Of a stretch of 64,000 bases of DNA, positions 59,147 through 64,000 are shown one piece after another. Each line of letters begins with the position of its first letter. Position 1 is the stretch's first letter. Made by a program: the position numbers and the translations under genes. The stretch is from the NCBI GenBank assembly GCA_022822365.1, contig JAJEBV010000008.1, forward strand, positions 295,524 to 359,523. The letters run 5' to 3'. The stretch comes from Thermoanaerobaculia bacterium (GTDB taxonomy: Bacteria; Acidobacteriota; Thermoanaerobaculia; Multivoradales; Multivoraceae). The notes below the pieces were generated by a model. The model saw nothing but the letters and a program-made list of their open reading frames with translations, did not search any database and was not told the DNA's origin.

Positions 59147-61434
59147 GCCTTTCCTCCATCGTGCGGCGCCCAGCCGACCGGAATCTCCTCGGCCTGCCGC
59201 AGGCCGCGGCCGTAGATCACCGGCCGTTCGCTGCGGCGCGGCCGGCGCAGGCGTTCGACACGCACCCTGACGCCGCCTCGGGCGAAGGCGCCTACTCCCG
59301 CTACCTGGCGGTCCGCCGTCAGCAGCGCGTTCACATTGACGCCGCGGCCGCGCGCGTAGCGGCCGTAGTCCGCGTGGCCGCCGCCGACCGGCACCCCCAG
59401 GCAGCCCGGCCGCACCGTGGGAAGGACGATGGCCGGCAGGTCGATCTCGGCCGCGGTACCCGTCAGCCGCACGATGTCGCCGGTGTGGATTCCGAGGCGG
59501 TCCGCGTCCTCGGTAGCGACTTCGGCCCACGATCCCCACATCACCGTCGACAACGGGTCGGGCAACTCCTGCAGCCAGGGACGGTTCGCCCCGCGGCCAT
59601 CGCCGAGCTTCACGGACTCGAACGGGATCAGCGTGAAGGCCTCCACGCCCGCGGGAGCGGCCGGCGCCGCCATGGAGGCCGGATCGGGAAGGCCGGCAGG
59701 CGCGCCTTCCCCGTCGACCTGAGCCGGTCGAACGGGCGCGCGCCGCATCTCCGCCGTTCCGACCAGGCCGCCGGCGTCCGTCGTCCGCCGCACGAACTGA
59801 CGCGCGTTCAGGGCGCCCGTAATCAGCGATGCCGGCAACGCCCCGGCACCCTCGGCATCGGCTCTCGTCGCGGTGAAGGCATCGCTGAGCGAGGCCTCGA
59901 CCGCCTCCTGGAAGCCTGGCCAGGGCAGCGCACTGCCGGCGGCCGCCGCGAGCGCCAGGGCCACGTCGCCCGGATGCCGCGCCTCACCCCGCGGGGCCAC
60001 GGTCGGCGATGCGATGAGCAGCGCCGGAATGCCGCGCACCGGGTCCGGCTCCACGGCCTGGAAGCGTTCCAGGTCGGTCTGGATCGGAAGCACCAGATCG
60101 GCTTGAAGTGTCGTGTCGTCGAAGAACGCGGAGAGCGCGATCACGGTGGACGCACCCTTGAAGGCAGCCTCGAACCCCGGCATCCCGTGGAGCGGATCGG
60201 CCTCCGACACGACGAGCACGCTCGACTCGCCGGCGCCGTCCAGCCGGTCCGAGAGCGTCGCCGGCGGCACGGTCGCTTCGGCATCGCCGGCAACGCGGTC
60301 CTCGAAGCCGAAGTCGACCCCGGCGAAGACCCCGCCCTCACGGCCCACCGCGCCGAGCAGCCCGTTGAGCGCCAGCCCTGCGGCGCCCGCGGCGACGCCG
60401 TTCCCACCATCGAGCGCCGATCCGCCGACCATCACCAATGGCCGTTCGGCCCGGGACAGTTCGGCCGCGAGCCGCTCGATCCGGTTCGCGTCGATGCCGC
60501 AGCGTTCGGCCGTCGCGGCCAGATCGGGCGGCGCTTCGGGATAGAGCGTCTCGTAGGCCGCGCGTTCCGCCTCCCCGACCGTTCCCGACCCCAGCAGGAG
60601 ACCGGCGACGCCGCGCGCGAGGAAACCCTCGCTCCCCGGACGTACCGGCAACCAGTCGTCCGCGTTCGCCGCGGTCAGCGAGTGACGCGCCTCGACCTGC
60701 ACCAGCTTGCCGCGCCGGTCGGCGGTCAGCTTGGCCCAGGCGCCCGCGAAGTGGGCGGCGCTCCGCCAACCGTCGAGGAAGGGCGCACCGATGTTGAGCA
60801 CGTAGTCAGACCGCGCGAGGTCATACGCCGGCCGGCAAGCCTCTCCAAGAGACAGGCGGGCCGCCTCACGCTCCACAACCAGGTCGGTGGATTGCCAGTG
60901 CACCGGCGCCGGCGCGCCGACCGCCACCGCGAACCGCCGCCACAGGCCAAGCAGCGGCCCCGACGGCGCACCGGACACAACGGTCGTCGCATCCGGCGCG
61001 GCCATGATCGCCGTCGCCGCGGACTCGAGCGCTTCCTCCCACGACACCGGCTCCAGTTCGCCCGAGGCGCCGCGCCGCATCGGTTCCGTCACCCGGTCCG
61101 GGTGATACAGCTCCTGCAGGGCCGAATGCCCCAGCGCGCAGACGCCGCCCGCGTTGACAAAGCCCTCCGGCAACCCCTCGATCTTCTTGGCCAACCGGTC
61201 GACGGTCCGCACCTCGATCTCGCAGCCGGCGCCGCACTGCCCGCAGATCGAGCGCCGCCACACGGACGCGCTCGGCAGGGCCGTGCTCCGCCGCACCGGC
61301 GACTCGATCCACTCCTCGTCCCGGCGGCGGCAGCCCTGCAGCACCGCCACGCCGGCCGCCGCGTAGACCTTGAAGAAGTCCCGCCGGCCGATCGTGACCC
61401 GCGGCTCGCCGCGCTTGCCGTCGTTGCCGCTCAT
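59143..61434 (-). CDS. Tat-exported molybdopterin-oxidoreductase-like subunit (ActB1-like)
   Basis: This 763-residue protein has a twin-arginine signal (TIGRRDFFKVYAAAGVAVLQ) and an Fe-S ligand set C64-x2-C67-x3-C71-x27-C99 typical of Mo-bisMGD enzymes. Molybdopterin-family domains follow (SDYVLNIGAPFLDGW, ERPLVMVGGSALDGG, ADLVLPIQTDLERFQAVEPD, and a C-terminal beta-barrel with THTGDIVRLTG-like segment). ActB of described alternative complex III lacks this N-terminal cluster and Mo, so retention of the cysteines is notable. It precedes the Fe-S, NrfD and DUF3341 genes. Whether it binds Mo cannot be told. Confidence 0.85.
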   Translation of the reverse strand: MSGNDGKRGEPRVTIGRRDFFKVYAAAGVAVLQGCRRRDEEWIESPVRRSTALPSASVWRRSICGQCGAGCEIEVRTVDRLAKKIEGLPEGFVNAGGVCALGHSALQELYHPDRVTEPMRRGASGELEPVSWEEALESAATAIMAAPDATTVVSGAPSGPLLGLWRRFAVAVGAPAPVHWQSTDLVVEREAARLSLGEACRPAYDLARSDYVLNIGAPFLDGWRSAAHFAGAWAKLTADRRGKLVQVEARHSLTAANADDWLPVRPGSEGFLARGVAGLLLGSGTVGEAERAAYETLYPEAPPDLAATAERCGIDANRIERLAAELSRAERPLVMVGGSALDGGNGVAAGAAGLALNGLLGAVGREGGVFAGVDFGFEDRVAGDAEATVPPATLSDRLDGAGESSVLVVSEADPLHGMPGFEAAFKGASTVIALSAFFDDTTLQADLVLPIQTDLERFQAVEPDPVRGIPALLIASPTVAPRGEARHPGDVALALAAAAGSALPWPGFQEAVEASLSDAFTATRADAEGAGALPASLITGALNARQFVRRTTDAGGLVGTAEMRRAPVRPAQVDGEGAPAGLPDPASMAAPAAPAGVEAFTLIPFESVKLGDGRGANRPWLQELPDPLSTVMWGSWAEVATEDADRLGIHTGDIVRLTGTAAEIDLPAIVLPTVRPGCLGVPVGGGHADYGRYARGRGVNVNALLTADRQVAGVGAFARGGVRVRVERLRRPRRSERPVIYGRGLRQAEEIPVGWAPHDGGKA

Positions 61435-61441
61435 CCAGTAC

Positions 61442-62023
61442 TCACCGGTGGCACGCCAGACAGTCGTCGCTGGCCTCGTTTTCGCGATGGCACTCGACGC
61501 ACCAGCCCATGTCGGCCACGTTGCGCACCGGCTCGGCCACCGTCATTGAAGCCACGTCACCGTGGCAGGTCAAACACTCGATGCCCGCCCGGGCATGGGC
61601 CCGATGGTTGAAGTGAACCATCGCCGAGTCCGGGATCACATTCACCTTCGCCCACCGGATCGGCTCCCGGTTCTCGTTCGCGAGCATGACCTTCTGCACT
61701 TCGGGGTGGTCGGGTATCTCGCGCCGATGGCAGCCCGCACAGGCCTGCACCGACGGCATCCCCGCGTGAACCCCCTCTTCCGCGCCCCGATGGCAACGAA
61801 CGCACTCCAGCCCGGCCTCGATGTGAACCTGGTGGTCGTAAGCAATCGGCTGTTCAGGAGTAGGCAGGTTCTGCGTCGGGCCGCAAGCGACGAGCGCGAG
61901 TCCCAGAATCCAGATGCCGGCCAGAGGGCCGGCGCACCGACACCCGAAGCGACCGCCGTCCTCCCCATCACCGAGAGAGCGGGAGCGTCCGCTGGGAAGG
62001 CCCTCCGGCCGCGTCACAGCCAC
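61442..62023 (-). CDS. actA: Pentaheme cytochrome c lipoprotein (ActA-like)
   Basis: This 193-residue protein has five CxxCH motifs (CVRCH 74-78, CAGCH 95-99, CLTCH 150-154, CVECH 175-179, CLACH 188-192). The number matches ActA of alternative complex III. The hydrophobic segment ends in lipobox LVAC (C47), so it is a membrane-anchored lipoprotein. It is first in the operon and ends 7 bp before the Mo-type gene. GTG 62023 is the given start; another in-frame GTG lies two codons on. Residues about 28-36 are encoded by the dispersed palindrome. Confidence 0.9.
   Translation of the reverse strand: MAVTRPEGLPSGRSRSLGDGEDGGRFGCRCAGPLAGIWILGLALVACGPTQNLPTPEQPIAYDHQVHIEAGLECVRCHRGAEEGVHAGMPSVQACAGCHRREIPDHPEVQKVMLANENREPIRWAKVNVIPDSAMVHFNHRAHARAGIECLTCHGDVASMTVAEPVRNVADMGWCVECHRENEASDDCLACHR
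61915..61942 (-). repeat. Dispersed palindromic repeat, copy 3 (inside CDS)
   Basis: GCCGGCCctctGGCCGGC with its flanks matches 1091-area copy 1 over 28 bp except two loop bases. As in copy 1 it is read in frame just before a signal-peptide core, encoding CRCAG-type residues. Confidence 0.75.
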
Positions 62024-62035
62024 CCCGGCCGCGCC

Positions 62036-62647
62036 TCAGACCTCTCGGATCCGCTGGTACGAAGGGACTTCCTGCAGCCGAGTCCAGTAGCGCCGCACGT
62101 TCTCGCCGAAGTCGTCGATGCCGAGCGACTCCGCCAGCTTCAACCCGTAGCCAACGCAGATGTCGGCGATCGTGAAGCGGCCGCAGCACAGAAAGTCGCG
62201 GCCGTCCGAGGTCGCCGACTCGACGAGCCGCAGCCTGCCCAGGAACCACTTCCGGTAGTCCTCCGCGACCTGCGGCACCCGGCGCTCCTCCGGTTCCAGC
62301 CGCGTGTAGCGGAGGAACAGCGTCTGCGGGAACGTCAGCGTCGCGTCGCTGTAGAACAGCCAGTTCAGGTACGCGCCGTACTCCGGGTCGTCCACGTCGA
62401 CGGCGAGCGGTGTCGGACCGTAGCGGTCGACCAGGTACTTCGCGATGCCCGAGGACTCCGTCATGTGGACGTCGCCGTCGATCATGTAGGGAACCGTGCC
62501 GAGGAGGTTGGTGCCAAGGTAGTCCTTCTTGAACACGCGCGGCGGGAAGGGCAGGACGTGCAGGTCGTAGTCGATGCCCATCTCCTCGAGCGTCCAGACC
62601 GCGCGCAGCGACCGGGCGCCCTGGCAGTGGTAGAGCTGAATCGTCAC
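62036..62647 (-). CDS. Glutathione S-transferase family protein
   Basis: This 203-residue protein has the GST N-terminal thioredoxin-fold domain (IQLYHCQGARSLRAVWTLEE, NLLGTVPYMIDGDVHMTESS giving the cis-Pro and glutathione gamma-glutamyl site) and an all-helical C-domain with FTIADICVGYGLKLAESLGI, the conserved N-cap/hydrophobic staple. The catalytic Ser or Cys is likely in the first segment. Its start overlaps the enoyl-CoA hydratase stop (ATGA), indicating one operon; a role in degrading a CoA-linked or aromatic substrate is possible. Confidence 0.88.
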   Translation of the reverse strand: MTIQLYHCQGARSLRAVWTLEEMGIDYDLHVLPFPPRVFKKDYLGTNLLGTVPYMIDGDVHMTESSGIAKYLVDRYGPTPLAVDVDDPEYGAYLNWLFYSDATLTFPQTLFLRYTRLEPEERRVPQVAEDYRKWFLGRLRLVESATSDGRDFLCCGRFTIADICVGYGLKLAESLGIDDFGENVRRYWTRLQEVPSYQRIREV

Positions 62648-63453
62648 GATGAACTACCCGACGGATCGACGGCCACGGCCCAGCTCGGCTTGCGCTTCTC
62701 GCGGAACGCCGCCATGCCCTCGGCCGCCTCCTCGCCCTGGAACATGCGACGGCTCCAGCCCTGGGTCAGCTCGAACCCCTCGGCGAGCGAGATGTCGGGA
62801 ACCGCCCGCACCAGCTTCTTGCACTCGACGACCGCCGTCGGGCCGCCCAGGTTGATCGCGTCGATCTCCTCCTGGACCACCGACCACAGCTCGTCGCGCG
62901 GCACCGCCTTGTGGGCCAGGCCGTACTCGACCGCCTGGCGGCCGTCGAAGCGGTCGCCGGTCAGGAACAGCCTCATGCCGTGGTGCGGCCCGAGCTTGCG
63001 CAGGCAGACGACCGCGATGATCGCCGGGATCACGCCGATCCGCACTTCGCTGAAGCTGAACATCGCCTCCTCGGCGGTGATGACGAGGTCCGAGGCCGCG
63101 ACCATGCCCAGGCCGCCGGCGAAGGCATGGCCGTTCACCGCGGCGATCACCGGCTTCTCACCCTCCCAGATCGCAGTCAGCAGATCAGGATAGGGCACGA
63201 CCCGGTCCGACTCGCCCTCGCCGGGCTGGCGCTTGAGATCCGCCCCCGAGCAGAAGCCCTTGCCGGCGCCCGTGATCACGATCGACCGGACATTGTCGTC
63301 GGCCTGGGCAGCCGCCAGGTGGTCGTAGACCTCGGTTATCAGGCCCGGCGACAGCGCGTTGCGCCGCTCGGGACGGTTGAGCGTGATGAGGGCCGCGCCA
63401 TTGCGGACCTCGTAGAGCGTGAATTCGGTCCCCGGCTGGTTCGGCATTCCCAT
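62644..63453 (-). CDS. Enoyl-CoA hydratase/isomerase family (crotonase) protein
   Basis: This 269-residue crotonase has the CoA-binding and oxyanion elements: LITLNRPERRNALSPGLI, GAGKGFCSGADLK, AAVNGHAFAGGLGMVAASDL and EVRIGVIPAIIAVVCL, in which the position usually holding catalytic Glu is in SFSEVRIG. Next to a biotin-carrier gene, methylglutaconyl-CoA hydratase (leucine breakdown) is the best guess. The neighbours on both sides are on the same strand. Confidence 0.88.
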   Translation of the reverse strand: MGMPNQPGTEFTLYEVRNGAALITLNRPERRNALSPGLITEVYDHLAAAQADDNVRSIVITGAGKGFCSGADLKRQPGEGESDRVVPYPDLLTAIWEGEKPVIAAVNGHAFAGGLGMVAASDLVITAEEAMFSFSEVRIGVIPAIIAVVCLRKLGPHHGMRLFLTGDRFDGRQAVEYGLAHKAVPRDELWSVVQEEIDAINLGGPTAVVECKKLVRAVPDISLAEGFELTQGWSRRMFQGEEAAEGMAAFREKRKPSWAVAVDPSGSSS

Positions 63454-63477
63454 CCTCCTCCGGCAACCCTCGGGCTG

Positions 63478-64000
63478 CTACGCCGCGTCCTCGTCGATCA
63501 CCACGAGCAGTTCGCCGTTCCCTACCTGCTCGCCCTCGCCGACGCGGAACTCGGAAACGGTGCCCGGCTCCGGCGCGGTCACGCGGTGCTCCATCTTCAT
63601 CGCTTCCAGGACCAGGAGGAGTTGACCCGACTCGACCCGATCCCCGACCGCGACGTGGGTCGAGATCACCTTGCCCGGCATCGGCGCGGTCAGGCCGCCG
63701 GCGACGGCTTCCAGCCCGGCGACCGGGAAGCGCGGCAGTTCCCGCAGTTCGACGTCGCCCTGCGGACCGTGCACGAGCCAGCGCTCGCCGTCGGCCGTCA
63801 CGGTCGATCGGAACCTGCGGCCGTCGATCACGACTTCGACGCCGTCCGCCGTCCGCCGCCGGAGCTCGACCGTGTGCGAGCTCGCATCGTTCTCGCCCAC
63901 CGACGCCCGCGCATCGAACCGGCCGTCGCGCTGGATGCGGTACTGGATCCGCAACGCATCACCGTCCGGCGTCTCGAACTCGATCCGCTCGTACGGCATG
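63478..64000 (-). CDS. Biotin-carboxyl-carrier domain protein, 3' part or whole (window edge)
   Basis: The visible 174 residues contain the biotin attachment motif EAMKMEH and the lipoyl/biotinyl fold (APMPGKVISTHVAVGDRVES, VGEGEQVGNGELLVVIDE). Upstream lies a beta-rich stretch like the BT domain of acyl-CoA carboxylase alpha subunits. The frame is open to the window edge; ATG 63999 may be the true start of a stand-alone carrier or an internal Met of a carboxylase alpha subunit. With the crotonase next to it, a methylcrotonyl- or propionyl-CoA carboxylase is likely. Confidence 0.85.
   Translation of the reverse strand, partial: MPYERIEFETPDGDALRIQYRIQRDGRFDARASVGENDASSHTVELRRRTADGVEVVIDGRRFRSTVTADGERWLVHGPQGDVELRELPRFPVAGLEAVAGGLTAPMPGKVISTHVAVGDRVESGQLLLVLEAMKMEHRVTAPEPGTVSEFRVGEGEQVGNGELLVVIDEDAA

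Noticed and set aside
1-64000. CRISPR arrays, insertion sequences, prophage genes, tRNA or rRNA genes
   Set aside because: No regularly spaced repeats, transposase or integrase motifs, phage structural genes or cloverleaf sequences were seen on reading both strands; short tRNA-like folds could be missed by eye.

Overview
The window is GC-rich, gene-dense, and mostly ordinary chromosomal DNA. Its gene families are a DUF1549/DUF1553 plus DUF1501 pair, DUF5916 outer-membrane-type proteins, a TonB receptor with an N-terminal carboxypeptidase-regulatory domain, acidobacterial-style VWA and DUF6152 proteins, an alternative-complex-III-like operon, and three members of an exported family with a GDSIGxWEGDTLVVETTNF-type motif. 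This mix fits an aerobic heterotroph of the Acidobacteriota (Thermoanaerobaculia/Vicinamibacteria-like). That is inference from gene content; no rRNA or other marker is present. I saw no tRNA, rRNA, CRISPR array, insertion sequence or prophage.

Layout. 1-5073: translationally coupled exported proteins of the planctomycete-cytochrome type. 5228-5979: a VapBC pair. 6065-8066: a DAACS symporter and an exported DJ-1/PfpI protein. 8205-11220: a HicBA pair whose toxin stop overlaps the start of a DUF3604 protein. 11254-24177: an exported GDSIG-family protein, an SDR plus a malonyl-CoA-synthetase-like ligase, a lipoprotein, an esterase, a PQQ dehydrogenase, TrkH, a RutE-like nitroreductase, an SSS transporter and a small exported protein. 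24215-35518: a DPP-IV peptidase, a membrane protein, a metallo-beta-lactamase-fold hydrolase, a DUF5916 protein, a PhyH dioxygenase and a SWIM/SNF2 helicase that ends in a strong terminator.

35744-41933 is the most interesting region. It holds, all on the + strand, a small basic protein, a membrane-anchored thioredoxin-like protein (CGNC), a membrane-anchored C39 peptidase with an intact Q/C/H/D set, four small precursor peptides, and an ABC-type exporter (permease, ATPase, Yip1-like membrane protein). One peptide (37437-37613) has a textbook double-glycine leader. Two others combine a Sec signal, a spacer, a GG or GTG site, and a hydrophobic Ala/Gly-rich core bounded by two cysteines. The fourth has a Pro/Cys-rich tail. 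I read this as a secreted, disulfide-bonded, bacteriocin-like peptide system that appears undescribed.

42245-51962: exported GDSIG and DUF6152 proteins, a VWA protein, a second DUF5916 protein, a DUF3500 protein, an amidohydrolase followed by a gene remnant, and an unusual membrane-segment/HigA fusion. 52061-56431: an acyl-CoA dehydrogenase and a TonB receptor with a sigma-54-type promoter. 56515-62023 (minus): a five-gene, overlapping quinol-oxidoreductase operon (pentaheme lipoprotein, Mo-type subunit, Fe-S subunit, NrfD, DUF3341). 62036-64000 (minus): a GST, an enoyl-CoA hydratase and a biotin-carrier domain, suggesting acyl-CoA or branched-chain catabolism.

Non-coding structure includes a dispersed palindrome present twice inside reading frames, a 21-bp inverted-repeat element between convergent genes, a roughly 150-bp element conserved upstream of two genes, and a large hairpin after the peptide genes.
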